From AC-37 sp036389295 (GTDB taxonomy: Bacteria; Actinomycetota; Thermoleophilia; Solirubrobacterales; Thermoleophilaceae): a stretch of 64,000 bases of DNA. The stretch spans positions 22,797 through 86,796 of the forward strand of contig DASVQB010000039.1 of assembly GCA_036389295.1 (NCBI GenBank), written 5' to 3'. The position numbers and the translations under genes were made by a program. Positions 14,179 through 23,634 of this stretch are shown here, piece by piece. Position 1 is the first letter of the stretch; each line of letters starts with the position of its first letter. Under the pieces are notes generated by a model. That model saw only the letters and a program-made list of their open reading frames with translations, searched no databases and was not told the DNA's origin.

Positions 14179-15376
14179 GCGCGAGGAGCAGGAGGGCGAG
14201 CCCCGCGGCGTCCTCCCGGCGCAGGGCCTGGAGGGGGCCATCGACAAGGGATGGATCTCGGCCGGCGACTACGCCATCCGGCCGGGCAGCATCCAGCCCG
14301 CGAGCCTCGACCTGCGCCTCGGCCGGCGCGCGTGGTCGCTGCGGTGCAGCTTCCTGCCCGACGTCAACTCGAGCGTCATGTCGAGGGTCCAGGACCTGGC
14401 GTTCGAGGAGATCCCCATCGGGGCGGGCACCACCCTCGAGCGCGACCGCGCCTACCTGATCCCGCTGGTCGAGGAGCTCCGGCTTCCCGACGAGGTTCGC
14501 GGAAAGGCCAACCCGAAGAGCTCGACCGGCCGCCTGGACGTCTTCACGCGGGTGATAACCGACGGGAACCACCGCTTCGACGAGATCCGCCCCGGCTACC
14601 GGGGCAAGCTGTTCCTGGAGGTCGTCCCCCGGTCGTTCGCGGTCAAGGTCGAGGAGCTCCTGAGCCTGAACCAGCTGCGCCTCGCCGTCGGCAACCCGCG
14701 CATGGGGGACGACGAGCTGCGCCAGGCTCACGAGGAGTTCCCGCTCCTCTACCTCGGCGAGCGCAGGATCCCCACCGAGGACCTCGCGATCTCCGACGGG
14801 CTCTTCCTGAGCGTCGACCTCAGCGGACCGCCCAGCCGGATCGTCGGCTACCGGGCGAAGAAGAACAGCCACCGGCTCGACCTCGCGAGGATCCGGGCCT
14901 ACGACTGGCGCGACTACTGGGAGCCCGTCTACCCGGAGCGCGGGGGGCGCGTCGTGCTGGAGCCGGAGATCTTCTACCTGCTGCTCTCGTCGGAGCGCGT
15001 CTGCGTCCCTCCGGACTACGCGGCCGAGATGATGGCCTACGACCCCACGGCCGGGGAGCTGCGCACCCACTACGCCGGGTTCTTCGACCCCGGCTTCGGT
15101 TACGCCGAGACCGGCGGGCGGTTCGGCTCCCGGGCCGCCCTGGAGGTGCGCGCGCGCGACGTCGCGTTCATGGTCGAGCACGGCCAGCCCATATGCAAGC
15201 TCGCCTTCGAGCGAATGCTGGAGCCGCCCGACAAGCTCTACGGCGACGCCGCGGGCTCGAACTACCAGGGGCAGGAGACGATGCTCAGCAAGCACTTCGT
15301 CGAGCAGGCTCGGTCGACCGCGGGCGAGTCGGAGACCGCGGCCCAGCATCCGGCCGCCACCCCCCTGTTCGACTAG
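14141..15376 (+). CDS. dcd: Two-domain 2'-deoxycytidine 5'-triphosphate deaminase
   Basis: A 411-residue dCTP deaminase of the long, two-repeat form, about twice the length of the E. coli type. Each half carries the trimeric dUTPase/DCD jelly-roll. IQPASLDLRLG (about 51-61) and KANPKSSTGRLDVFTRV (about 125-141) are the conserved nucleotide-binding segments, with TDGNHRFDEIRPGYRGKLFL after them. It converts dCTP to dUTP for thymidylate synthesis in the cytoplasm. GTG codons at 14141 and 14147 are both usable; GAGGGT favours 14147. It is an island of nucleotide metabolism among polysaccharide genes, with its own putative promoter and palindrome. Confidence 0.88.
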   Translation: MSVQELRSPRGAEREEQEGEPRGVLPAQGLEGAIDKGWISAGDYAIRPGSIQPASLDLRLGRRAWSLRCSFLPDVNSSVMSRVQDLAFEEIPIGAGTTLERDRAYLIPLVEELRLPDEVRGKANPKSSTGRLDVFTRVITDGNHRFDEIRPGYRGKLFLEVVPRSFAVKVEELLSLNQLRLAVGNPRMGDDELRQAHEEFPLLYLGERRIPTEDLAISDGLFLSVDLSGPPSRIVGYRAKKNSHRLDLARIRAYDWRDYWEPVYPERGGRVVLEPEIFYLLLSSERVCVPPDYAAEMMAYDPTAGELRTHYAGFFDPGFGYAETGGRFGSRAALEVRARDVAFMVEHGQPICKLAFERMLEPPDKLYGDAAGSNYQGQETMLSKHFVEQARSTAGESETAAQHPAATPLFD

Positions 15377-15389
15377 CTTCGACCGGTCG

Positions 15390-17747
15390 TCATCCGTCGA
15401 CCCTCGCCGGAGCGGCGGTCGACGGGCGGTCGGCCGCCGCCGTGCCGGTGACCGCGGGCAGGCCGGCGCGGGCGGCGAGTGCGCGGGCGAGCGCGAGCGA
15501 GCGGGGGTCACCGGCCGCGCGGAGCTCGCGGACGCCGGCGCGGCGCAGCCGGAGCGCGGGGGCGGCCGTGTGCCACGGGCTCTCGCCCGTCGGCGCGGCG
15601 GATGCTCGCCCCGCCGCCGGGCGGCGGGCGGCCGCGAGCGCGCGCGAGGTCCGGAGCGGGTGCCGGGCGGCCAGCCGGGCGACGGCCAGCGCGCGGCGGG
15701 CGTGCCCGTCGTCCTCGGCGTAGCGGGCGCGGAGCCCGTGCGCCGCGGCGCGGTCGGGACGCTCCGGCCGGCGGGCGGCCTCGACCACGGCGATGCCCGG
15801 CTCCGCCGCCAGCGCGCGGGCGGCCTCCGCCGCCGCCGTCGTCGGGAACTCGCCGGCCACGAGGGCGCGGGCGGCCCCGAGGGGGCGCGGCGGCGCGGCC
15901 GGCCGGGCCGCCGGCGCGTCGTTGCTCATCAGCCAGCCGGCTCCCTCCGCCAGCGCCACCAGGCCGTCCAGCGCCTTGAACGCGGCCCGCTCGCGGCTGC
16001 CGGTCGCGAGCCAGGCCGCCGTGCCCGCCGCGCTGCGGGCGAGCCGGCGCGCCACGCGCGGCCGCGGGGACGAGCCGGGAGCGCGGCGGTCCATCCACGC
16101 GATCGCGGCCGAGTAGCGGGCCATCTGGCGGAGCAGCGGCGCGACCCGCTCGCGGTGGCGGTGCTCGGCGGCCGCCGGCTCGCGGTAGGCCAGCGTCCAG
16201 CCGGCGTCCTGGAGCCGCCAGCAGAGGTCCTGGTCGCCGCCCGACCGCAGGCCCTCGAGGAACCCGCCGACCTCGTCCAACACCGCCCGCCGCACCAGGA
16301 GGTTGGCCGTGATGCCGTACGGCCGGTGGACGTCGCGCATGTGCGCCGCCTGGCTGAGGTGGCGCCGGGACGCGGCGTAGCGGGCGACGAGCGCGGACCG
16401 CCCCGGGTCCGCGACGATCCCTCCGGCCACCGCGCCGCAGCGGTCCTCGATCGGCTCGCGGAACAGGTCGTCGAGGAGCCCCGGCAGCGGTCGGCAGTCG
16501 GCGTCGAGGAAGAGGATCCAGTCGCGGGAGGTGGCGTCGGCGCCGACGTTGCGCGCGTGGTAGGACGAGCGCTCGGCGGTGGCGGCCACGACGCGCGCGT
16601 ACTCCGGGACGGGCACGCCGGCGAGGGTCGGAGCGCCGGCGGGCGGCGACCCGTTGTCCACGACCACGACCTCGTCGCCCGGCCCGAGCGTCAGTCCGCC
16701 GAGCGCCTCGAGCAGCGCCCGCGCGTCGTCCGCCCCGCCGAGGAACGGCACCACCACGCTCACGGCGGGCCGCGGCCGGTCGCCGGCGGGCGGCACCGCC
16801 CCGTAGCCGCGCCGGGCCGGGTGCTCGTCCAGGACCGGCGGCCCCGCGTAGCCGCGGGCGAACGCGCCGAGGTGGGCGGCGCGGAGCCACGCGTCGCGCA
16901 CCGCCCGCGGCGCGCGCGGGGGCGGCTCGCGCCGCAGCCCGTCCACGGCCGCGAGCGCGCGCCCCGCGGCCAGCCGCGCCCGCCCCGCCGGCGGCCCGGG
17001 CAGCGGCCTCCGGTGGTCGTGGAGCGCGTGCAGCAGCCGTGCGCCCCTCCCCACCGCCTCCATCCGCCCGAGCGACTCGGCCATCCCGTACGCGTGCGCG
17101 TGATGCACGACGAGCCCCGGCCGGTGCTCGAACCGCAGCCCGCGGTCGGCCAGCCGCAGCCCCAGGTCGAGGTCCTCGAACCCGTACTCGACGAACCGCT
17201 GGTCGAAGCCGGCGACCTCGAGCAGCGCCCGCCGCGGGACGGACACGTTCCCCGTGTAGAAGGTCGCCGGCCCCGGCGGCTCGCGCTCGAGGCGCGCGAG
17301 GTCCACCATGTGCCCGGCCCGCTCGAGCCAGTCCATGACCGGCGTGCGCGGCGCGCCCCACTCGATCCGCCCGACGACGGCGCGCGGCGGGCCGTCCTCG
17401 TCCGAGTGGGCGGCGAGGTGGCCGCTCACGAGCCCGGGCCCGGCCGGCACGCAGTCGTCGCCGAGGAACAGCAAGAGCGGGGCGCGCGCCTCCGCGATCC
17501 CGCGGTTGCGCGCGGCGGCGGCGCCCGGCGCCTCCTCTCGGAGGGCCCGCAGCCACCCGCCGGGCTCGGTCGCCGCGCGCTCGCGGAGCCGCTCGAACGA
17601 GCCGTCCCGCGAGCCGTTGTCCACCACGACCACCTCCGCGCGGGTCCCGCCCAGGTCCTGCTCCGCCAGCGCGTCGAGCGTCCGGCCGAGCACCTGCCAG
17701 CGGTCGCGGGTCGGGATCACCACGGTGATGTCCGGCGGCCCGGGCAT
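15390..17747 (-). CDS. Tandem double family 2 glycosyltransferase
   Basis: A 785-residue protein with two GT2 domains. The first (about 5-240) begins ITVVIPTRDRWQVLGRTL and has LGDDC and FEDLDLGLRL. The second (about 330-560) begins VSVVVPFLGGADDARALLEA, with FLDADCRPLPG and GGDQDLCWRL. A 200-residue Ala/Arg-rich tail without recognisable domain follows. Two-domain enzymes of this kind can act as bifunctional polymerases or add two sugars in turn. TAACCT nine bases before the ATG suggests a leaderless mRNA. It is divergent from the GT2 gene at 17801. Donors are unknown. Confidence 0.85.
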   Translation of the reverse strand: MPGPPDITVVIPTRDRWQVLGRTLDALAEQDLGGTRAEVVVVDNGSRDGSFERLRERAATEPGGWLRALREEAPGAAAARNRGIAEARAPLLLFLGDDCVPAGPGLVSGHLAAHSDEDGPPRAVVGRIEWGAPRTPVMDWLERAGHMVDLARLEREPPGPATFYTGNVSVPRRALLEVAGFDQRFVEYGFEDLDLGLRLADRGLRFEHRPGLVVHHAHAYGMAESLGRMEAVGRGARLLHALHDHRRPLPGPPAGRARLAAGRALAAVDGLRREPPPRAPRAVRDAWLRAAHLGAFARGYAGPPVLDEHPARRGYGAVPPAGDRPRPAVSVVVPFLGGADDARALLEALGGLTLGPGDEVVVVDNGSPPAGAPTLAGVPVPEYARVVAATAERSSYHARNVGADATSRDWILFLDADCRPLPGLLDDLFREPIEDRCGAVAGGIVADPGRSALVARYAASRRHLSQAAHMRDVHRPYGITANLLVRRAVLDEVGGFLEGLRSGGDQDLCWRLQDAGWTLAYREPAAAEHRHRERVAPLLRQMARYSAAIAWMDRRAPGSSPRPRVARRLARSAAGTAAWLATGSRERAAFKALDGLVALAEGAGWLMSNDAPAARPAAPPRPLGAARALVAGEFPTTAAAEAARALAAEPGIAVVEAARRPERPDRAAAHGLRARYAEDDGHARRALAVARLAARHPLRTSRALAAARRPAAGRASAAPTGESPWHTAAPALRLRRAGVRELRAAGDPRSLALARALAARAGLPAVTGTAAADRPSTAAPARVDG

Positions 17748-17756
17748 CGGCGCCAG

Positions 17757-17791
17757 AGGTTATTCGCGGCCGGCGCCGGCTCAGGTAGCCT
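17757..17791. promoter_or_regulatory. Divergent pair of leaderless promoters
   Basis: TAACCT (minus, 17762-17757) is nine bases before the ATG at 17747, and TAGCCT (plus, 17786-17791) is nine bases before the ATG at 17801. The 53-base gap between the two glycosyltransferase genes is thus filled by two back-to-back start sites. Confidence 0.5.
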
Positions 17792-17800
17792 GCCCCCGCG

Positions 17801-18763
17801 ATGCCCGACTCGCAGCCGCACGTCGCCGTCGTCGTCCTCTCCTGGAACCGCTGCGACGACACGCTCGCCTGCCTCGACTCCCTCCGGCGCGTGCGCTGGG
17901 ACCGCCTGTCGCCGATCCTCGTCGACAACGGGTCGACCGACGGAACGCTCGAGGCGGTAGGGAGCCGCTTCCCCGAGGTCGAGCTGATCCGCAGCGAGGA
18001 GAACCTCGGCTTCGCCGAGGGCAACAACGTAGGGCTGCGCGCGGCGCTCGCGGCCGGGGCCGACTACGTGCTGATCCTCAACAACGACACCGTCGCGGAC
18101 GAGCGGCTCGTCGAGGAGCTGGTCGCGGAGGCGAGGCGCCGGCCGGACGCGGCGGCGCTCTGCCCGATGATCTACTACGTCGACCCGCCGGACCGGATCT
18201 GGTACGCGGGCGCCCGCTTCGACCCCCGCGCGATCCACAACGGGCGCCACACCGGCTACGGCGAGCGCGACCGCGGGCAGTACGGCGCCGTGCGCGAGAT
18301 CGGCCGGGCGACCGGCGCCGCCATGCTCGTCTCCCGGGAGGCGATCGAGCGGGTCGGCTACCTCGACGGCCGGCTGTTCCTCCAGGTGGAGGACGTGGAG
18401 TGGTCGCTCCGGATGCGCGCGGCCGGGTACCGGATCCTGTTCGTGCCGGCCGGGAAGGTCTGGCACCACGTGTCGGTGGCGAGCGGCGGCGAGCGCGCGA
18501 CCGCGACGGCCTACTACGAGATGCGGAACACGCTCGAGGTGTGCGCGCGGCACGCCCCGCTCCGCGGGCTGGCCGGGCCGCGGCGCGAGCTCGGGATGCT
18601 GGTCGTCCACCTGCTGCACGCCCGCCTGGCGCCGAGCCCGCTCCGCAACCTCCGCGCGGTGATCGACGGCTGGCGCGACTTCCGCGCGGGCAGGCTCGGC
18701 CCGCGCCACCCGCGCGAGACCGCGCCCCTGCCGGCCCGCGTGGCCGCGCACACGCGGGCCTGA
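17801..18763 (+). CDS. Family 2 glycosyltransferase, rhamnosyltransferase-like
   Basis: A 320-residue GT2 enzyme of the WbbL/rhamnosyltransferase type. VAVVVLSWNRCDDTLACLDSL starts the fold, ENLGFAEGNNVGL is the typical subgroup signature, NNDT replaces the DxD, and LFLQVEDVEWSLRMRAAGY contains the catalytic acid pair. Such enzymes often add rhamnose or a related deoxysugar to lipid-linked glycans; the donor here is not proven. It is followed two bases later by an asparagine-synthase-like gene, so both are likely in one transcript. Confidence 0.85.
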   Translation: MPDSQPHVAVVVLSWNRCDDTLACLDSLRRVRWDRLSPILVDNGSTDGTLEAVGSRFPEVELIRSEENLGFAEGNNVGLRAALAAGADYVLILNNDTVADERLVEELVAEARRRPDAAALCPMIYYVDPPDRIWYAGARFDPRAIHNGRHTGYGERDRGQYGAVREIGRATGAAMLVSREAIERVGYLDGRLFLQVEDVEWSLRMRAAGYRILFVPAGKVWHHVSVASGGERATATAYYEMRNTLEVCARHAPLRGLAGPRRELGMLVVHLLHARLAPSPLRNLRAVIDGWRDFRAGRLGPRHPRETAPLPARVAAHTRA

Positions 18764-18765
18764 CC

Positions 18766-20460
18766 TTGTCCCTCGACCGCTGCCTGTTCCTGGCGCGGAC
18801 CGCCCGCGAGGACGGCCGGGCCGAGCTCGAGCGGAGGATCGAGCGGCTCGCCGCCTTCCACGGCGGGACCGCGTCGTGGCGGTTCGTGGGCCGGCTCGCG
18901 GCCGCCGGCGCGGTGCGGCCCGACGGGGCCGAGGAGACGCTGGACGCCCCGCTCGCGTTCGGCGAGCCGCTGCCGCCCGCGCTCGCGGGCGTCGAGGCCC
19001 TGCTCGACGCCTCCGCGGGCGAGCTGCGAGCCCTGGAGGGGACCGTGGCGGCGCTCGCGGTCGGCGGCGAGCGCGCCTGCATCGCCGCCGGGGCGTGCGC
19101 GCCGGGCACGCTCTACGCCGCGACGTCCGGGCCGATCGACGCCTGGAGCACGCACGCCGTCGCCGCGTCGTGGCTGGCGCTCGGCCGCGCGCGCGTGGAC
19201 TCGGCCGCGCTGCCCGAGCAGCTCGCCGCGGAGTTCGTCGGCGGCGAGCGGTGCCTCGTCGAGGGCGTCCGCGCGCTGCCCCAGGCGGTCCGGATCGCGG
19301 TGACCGACGACGGCGCCGAGCTGCTCGACTTCTGGCCGCTCGGGGAGCGGTGGCGAGCGGTCGACGAGGACGCCGCCGCCGCTCACGTGGAGGAGCACCT
19401 GCTGAGGACGCTCGAGCGGCGGGCCGGCGCGGCCGGCGAGCCGTACGCCAGCCTCACCGCCGGGCTCGACAGCCGCGTGGTGGCGGTCGCGCTGCGCGAG
19501 CTGGGGCTGCGGCCGTGCACGTTCGCGTGGGGCCAGCCCGGCGACGGCGACGTGCGCGGCGGCGCCGATGTCGCGGCCGCGCTCGGGCTCGACCACACGG
19601 CCGTCGAGTACGAGTGGCTCGGCGACGACGAGGCCCTCGACGCCGCCCGCCGCGAGGCGCGCTGGTCGGAGGGCGCAGTGCACGTGGGGTTCGCGCGGCT
19701 CGCCTGGCCGGAGGGGATGCCCGCGTTCGTGACGGGCGCGGGGGGCGAGCTGGGGCGCGCGTTCTACTACCGCGACCGCGCGCCGGACGGCGAGGACGCG
19801 TCCGGCGAGGAGCTGGCCGGCGCGCTCGCGCGGCTGCTCGAGCCGCGGATCGCGGGCGCGCGGCGGGAGGCGCGGGACGCGCTCGCGGGCAGCGCGCGGT
19901 CGTGGGTCGACGCGGCGCTCGCGGCCGGGCACAGCGGGTGGCGGGCGCTCGACGTGGTGTACGGCGAGCAGCGGCTGCGGCGCTGGCTGCGCGGGATGCT
20001 GCCGCGCCTGTCGGCCCCGATGGTGCCCGCGTTCGCCACCCCGGAGGTGGCCCGCGGGCTGGTCTCGCTCCCGCTCGCGGACCGCCTGTCCGACGGCTTC
20101 CACCGCGGCTTCCTGGAGTCACGGGCGCCGGACCTGGCTCCGCCCGCCGAGCCGTCGCGGGCCGGGCGGCCGGGCGGGCTCCGGCGAGCGGCGGGAAGGC
20201 TGCCCGGCCTCGGTCGCATGCGACGGGCGGAGCCGTCCGCGCTCGCCGGCCGCTGGGACGAGCGCGCGCGGTTCCGCGAGTGGGTGGTCGACGGCGTGCT
20301 CGCCTCGCCGCTCGTCGTCGAGCCGCTCGGCGAGCGCTGGGCGCGCCGCACCCGCGACCGGTTCCTGGCGGGCGACGCGCAGGCCGAGGCGCACGCCCTG
20401 GCGGCGGCCGCGCCGGTGGCGCTGGCGGAGGAGCTGCGGAGGCTCGAGCGCGATGGGTGA
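18766..20460 (+). CDS. Asparagine-synthase-like ATP-pyrophosphatase protein without glutaminase cysteine
   Basis: A 564-residue protein. The PP-loop of the asparagine synthase C-domain reads SLTAGLDSRVVAVAL at about residue 228, where typical enzymes have SGGxDS. The N-terminal half lacks the Met-Cys-Gly start of class II amidotransferases, so glutamine hydrolysis is unlikely and it may use ammonia or only adenylate a carboxylate. Start TTG at 18766 follows the upstream stop by two bases. In polysaccharide loci such proteins can amidate uronic acids. Lasso-peptide cyclases share this fold, but no precursor or protease is near. Confidence 0.7.
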   Translation: MSLDRCLFLARTAREDGRAELERRIERLAAFHGGTASWRFVGRLAAAGAVRPDGAEETLDAPLAFGEPLPPALAGVEALLDASAGELRALEGTVAALAVGGERACIAAGACAPGTLYAATSGPIDAWSTHAVAASWLALGRARVDSAALPEQLAAEFVGGERCLVEGVRALPQAVRIAVTDDGAELLDFWPLGERWRAVDEDAAAAHVEEHLLRTLERRAGAAGEPYASLTAGLDSRVVAVALRELGLRPCTFAWGQPGDGDVRGGADVAAALGLDHTAVEYEWLGDDEALDAARREARWSEGAVHVGFARLAWPEGMPAFVTGAGGELGRAFYYRDRAPDGEDASGEELAGALARLLEPRIAGARREARDALAGSARSWVDAALAAGHSGWRALDVVYGEQRLRRWLRGMLPRLSAPMVPAFATPEVARGLVSLPLADRLSDGFHRGFLESRAPDLAPPAEPSRAGRPGGLRRAAGRLPGLGRMRRAEPSALAGRWDERARFREWVVDGVLASPLVVEPLGERWARRTRDRFLAGDAQAEAHALAAAAPVALAEELRRLERDG

Positions 20461-22258
20461 GCGCGAGCGTCGGGGGCCCGGGCGCGGCGCGGGCCCCGCG
20501 GCGGGCCGCGGCGCCCGTCCGGCCGCCCGCCGCGCGAAGGCCGCCCTCCTCCGCACCGGCGGCGACCGCGCGGCCGCCGCGCTCGAGGCCTCGCTCCGGC
20601 GCACCGCGCTTCGGGCAGGCGTCGCGGTCGTCTTCCACCGCATCGGGACTCCGGGCGGCGACCCGGAGCGCGAGATCGCGCCCGCCCTCGACTCCGAGCT
20701 GTTCGCGGCTCAGCTCCGCCACCTCGCCGACCGCTACGAGCTGGTCCCGGCCTCGCGTCTCGCCGCCGCCGCCCGCCGGCGGCGCCGCGGGGAGCGCTTC
20801 CCGCTGGCCGTCACCTTCGACGACGACCTCGCCTCGCACGCCGCCGAGGCGCTGCCCGCCCTCGAGCGCGCCGGGGCCCCGGCCGCGTTCTTCCTCTGCG
20901 GCGCCTCGCTCGACGGTCCGCACGCCTTCTGGTGGGACTGGCTCCAGGCCGCGATCGACCGCGGCGTCGAGCCGCCCGCGCCGGTCACGGCCGGCATGCC
21001 GGCCCGCGCCGCGGTCGCCGCCGTCGAGCAGCTAGCGCCGGCCGACCGCGACCGGTTCGCCGGCCGCCTGGCGGAGCTCGTCGGCCCCGACCCGCCGAGC
21101 GCCGGCATGCGCGCCGCCGACGTCCGGCGGATCCGCGACGCCGGGCACGAGATCGGCTTCCACACCCGCGACCACCACCCGCCGACCCAGCTCGACGCCG
21201 CGGACCTCGACCGCGCGCTGACCGCCGGCCGCGCCGAGCTGGAGGCGCTCGCCGGCCGCCCGATCGACTCGATCGCCTACCCGCACGGCCGCGCCGACGC
21301 CCGGGTGGCGGCCGCGGCGCGCGCCGCCGGGTTCGCGACCGGGTTCACGGCGGCGCCGGCCGCGGTCACCCCCGCGAGCGACCCGCTCCTGCTCGGGCGC
21401 GTCGAGGCGCCCTTCGACTCGGCCGGCCGCCTCGCCTGGCTCGTGGCGGGCGCGCTCTCGCGGGCGCTCCCGGCGGGGAGCGAGACCGGCCGGCCGGCCA
21501 CCGACGCCCGCCGCGCCGTCCTGGGCGAGCGAGCCGGCCGCGCCGCCCGCCGGGCCGCCGCCCGGCCCCGCGTCGGGGGGATCGACATGGGCGACCTCCG
21601 CACCACGCGCCCGGTCAGCCGCGGGTTCGGCTTCGAGCGCGGCACCCCGGTCGACCGCCACTACGTCGAGCGGTTCCTGGACCGCCGCGCCGCGGACGTC
21701 CGTGGCCGCGTGCTCGAGATCGGCGACGACGAGTACGCGCGCCGCTTCGGCGGCGACGCCGTCGAGGCGATCGACGTGCTCCACGCGGGCGAGGGGAACC
21801 CCCAGGCGACGATCGTCGCCGACCTGACCGACGCCCCCCAGATCGCTGACGGCTCCTACGACTGCGTCATCTGCACCCAGACGCTCCTGCTGGTCTACGA
21901 CGTGCGCGCGGCCGTGGCCACGATCGCCCGCATCCTGCGCCCCGGCGGCACCGCGCTCGTGACGCTGCCCGGCGTCAGCCGGATCTGCCGCGCGGAGGCC
22001 GAGGAGTGGGGCGACTTCTGGCGCTTCACGAGCATGTCCGCGCGCCGCCTGTTCGAGGAGGCGTTCGACCCGGCCGCGGTCGAGGTCGAGACCCACGGCA
22101 ACGTGCTGGCCGCCACCGCGCAGCTCCACGGCATCGCGGCGAGCGAGCTCGACCCGGCCGAGCTGGACGCGCACGACCCCGACTTCGAGGTGCTGATCGG
22201 CGTGCGCGCGGTCGCGCCCCGGCCGGGCCCGGCCGGCGGCGGGCACCGCCCGCGCTAG
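20453..22258 (+). CDS. Polysaccharide deacetylase-methyltransferase fusion
   Basis: A 601-residue protein with two domains. Residues about 55-330 form a NodB-type carbohydrate esterase 4: AVVFHRIG, the TFDDD metal-binding motif, GFHTRDHHPPT for the His pair, and YPHGR. Residues about 375-590 form a class I SAM methyltransferase (VLEIGDDEYARRFGG, YDCVICTQTLLLVYD, ILRPGGTALVTLPG). The first would remove N- or O-acetyl groups; the second methylates an acceptor, perhaps the same sugar. No signal peptide is seen, only an Arg-rich N-terminus, so it appears cytoplasmic, unusual for a CE4 enzyme. The ATG overlaps the previous gene by eight bases. Confidence 0.82.
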   Translation: MGERERRGPGRGAGPAAGRGARPAARRAKAALLRTGGDRAAAALEASLRRTALRAGVAVVFHRIGTPGGDPEREIAPALDSELFAAQLRHLADRYELVPASRLAAAARRRRRGERFPLAVTFDDDLASHAAEALPALERAGAPAAFFLCGASLDGPHAFWWDWLQAAIDRGVEPPAPVTAGMPARAAVAAVEQLAPADRDRFAGRLAELVGPDPPSAGMRAADVRRIRDAGHEIGFHTRDHHPPTQLDAADLDRALTAGRAELEALAGRPIDSIAYPHGRADARVAAAARAAGFATGFTAAPAAVTPASDPLLLGRVEAPFDSAGRLAWLVAGALSRALPAGSETGRPATDARRAVLGERAGRAARRAAARPRVGGIDMGDLRTTRPVSRGFGFERGTPVDRHYVERFLDRRAADVRGRVLEIGDDEYARRFGGDAVEAIDVLHAGEGNPQATIVADLTDAPQIADGSYDCVICTQTLLLVYDVRAAVATIARILRPGGTALVTLPGVSRICRAEAEEWGDFWRFTSMSARRLFEEAFDPAAVEVETHGNVLAATAQLHGIAASELDPAELDAHDPDFEVLIGVRAVAPRPGPAGGGHRPR

Positions 22259-23634
22259 CCGCCGCGCTGCCCCAGCAGCGCCTCGACCGCGTCGGCGCCC
22301 AGCCGCACGCTGTAGTTCGTCCCCCGGTCCTCGGGGTAGATCTGGGTCGTGTTCGCCAGCACCAGGCCGGGAACGCCGGTGTCGAGCGGCGGGATCCGGC
22401 GGACGTAGCCGGTGGTGACCACGGGCTGGGCGGCCGGCTCGCGGTGGAGCCAGCGCTCCACGACCCAGTCGCGCGAGAAGCCGGGGTTGATGCGGCGCAG
22501 GCCCGGCTCGTACTCCGCGATCAGCTCGTCGGGGCCGAGCGACAGAAGCGGGTCGCCCGGCGCCAGGTAGTTGGCCACGTAGACGAACCGGCGGCCGCCG
22601 TAGCGCTCCGGCTCGACGAAGTTCGTGTGCTCGATCACCCCGATGAACGGCAGCTCGCGGTCGGCCACGTTCGTCCAGTAGAAGCGGCCGAGCGGGCGGT
22701 CGAGCTCGAGCAGCAGGCAGAGCGCGGTCTGGTACTCGATCGCCCGCACGCGCTCGAGGTACGGCTCGCCGAGCGCCTCCGCCAGCCCCGGGTCGAGCAG
22801 GCGCTCGAAGACGTCGCCCGGGACGGTCGCGACGACCGCGTCGTAGCGCTCGGGCTCGCCGGCGGCGGGCTCGAACCCGCGCGGGTCGAGGCCGCGGCGG
22901 AACGAGTCGGCGGCCCCCGGCGTGACCAGGAAGCCGTCGCCGTCGTGGGCCAGCCGCGCCGCGGGCCGGTCGATCAGCACCCGCCCGCCGGGGCGCTCGA
23001 CCTCCTCCCGCAGCCGCGCGTACAGCGGCTCGAAGCTCCGCCGCGGGTAGCCGAGCAGCTCCTGCCGCGCCTCCTCCCCGCGGATCTGGCGCCGCAGCGT
23101 CAGCTTGCTCCACAGCCACGCCATCGCGATCTCGTCCCCGCGCTCGCCGAACTTCCCGCGCAGGAGCGGTCCCCACACCTTGTCCCACGCCTCGCGGCCC
23201 ATCGACCGCCGGATCCACTCGCGGGCGGTCACGTCGTGGAACGGCTCGACCGACCGGTGCCGCCGCTGGATCCACACCGCCGCGAGCCCCATCCGCAGCC
23301 GTCCGCGCACCGACAGCGGGCTGAACCGCAGGAGGTCGAGCGGCGTCGTGAACGGGTGGGCCGCGCCGTCCGCGAAGACCCCCACGCTCGAGGGCCGCCA
23401 CTCGATCTCGTCGTCGAGCCCCAGCTCCTCGCAGAGCGAGGCGATGTGGCGGTCGGTCGTGAACAGGTGGTGGTAGTAGCGCTCGAGCAGGTGGCCGCCG
23501 CCCACGTCGAGCGTCGCCGCCTGCCCGCCGAGGCCCGGCCAGCGCTCGTACACGTCGCACTCGTGCCCGCGCTGGGCGAGCCGGTACGCGGCGACGAGGC
23601 CGGTTACCCCGGCGCCGATCACGGCGACCCGCAC
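22255..23634 (-). CDS. FAD-dependent amine-oxidase-like oxidoreductase
   Basis: A 459-residue flavoprotein. VAVIGAGVTGLVAAYRLAQR is the N-terminal dinucleotide-binding GxGxxG, YERWPGLGGQAATLDVGGGH the second FAD contact, and a C-terminal LANTTQIYPEDRGTNYSVRL closes the FAD site. It belongs with protoporphyrinogen-oxidase/UDP-galactopyranose-mutase-like proteins. The GTG start touches the stop of the upstream dolichyl-phosphate-sugar synthase-like gene (TAGTG), and this gene pair is common in glycan loci, where the flavoprotein may modify a sugar or polyprenol. The exact reaction is unknown. Confidence 0.8.
   Translation of the reverse strand: MRVAVIGAGVTGLVAAYRLAQRGHECDVYERWPGLGGQAATLDVGGGHLLERYYHHLFTTDRHIASLCEELGLDDEIEWRPSSVGVFADGAAHPFTTPLDLLRFSPLSVRGRLRMGLAAVWIQRRHRSVEPFHDVTAREWIRRSMGREAWDKVWGPLLRGKFGERGDEIAMAWLWSKLTLRRQIRGEEARQELLGYPRRSFEPLYARLREEVERPGGRVLIDRPAARLAHDGDGFLVTPGAADSFRRGLDPRGFEPAAGEPERYDAVVATVPGDVFERLLDPGLAEALGEPYLERVRAIEYQTALCLLLELDRPLGRFYWTNVADRELPFIGVIEHTNFVEPERYGGRRFVYVANYLAPGDPLLSLGPDELIAEYEPGLRRINPGFSRDWVVERWLHREPAAQPVVTTGYVRRIPPLDTGVPGLVLANTTQIYPEDRGTNYSVRLGADAVEALLGQRGG

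Noticed and set aside
18766..20460. Lasso-peptide cyclase (asparagine-synthase fold)
   Set aside because: No precursor peptide, leader-binding protein or protease homologue lies nearby; the surroundings are polysaccharide genes.
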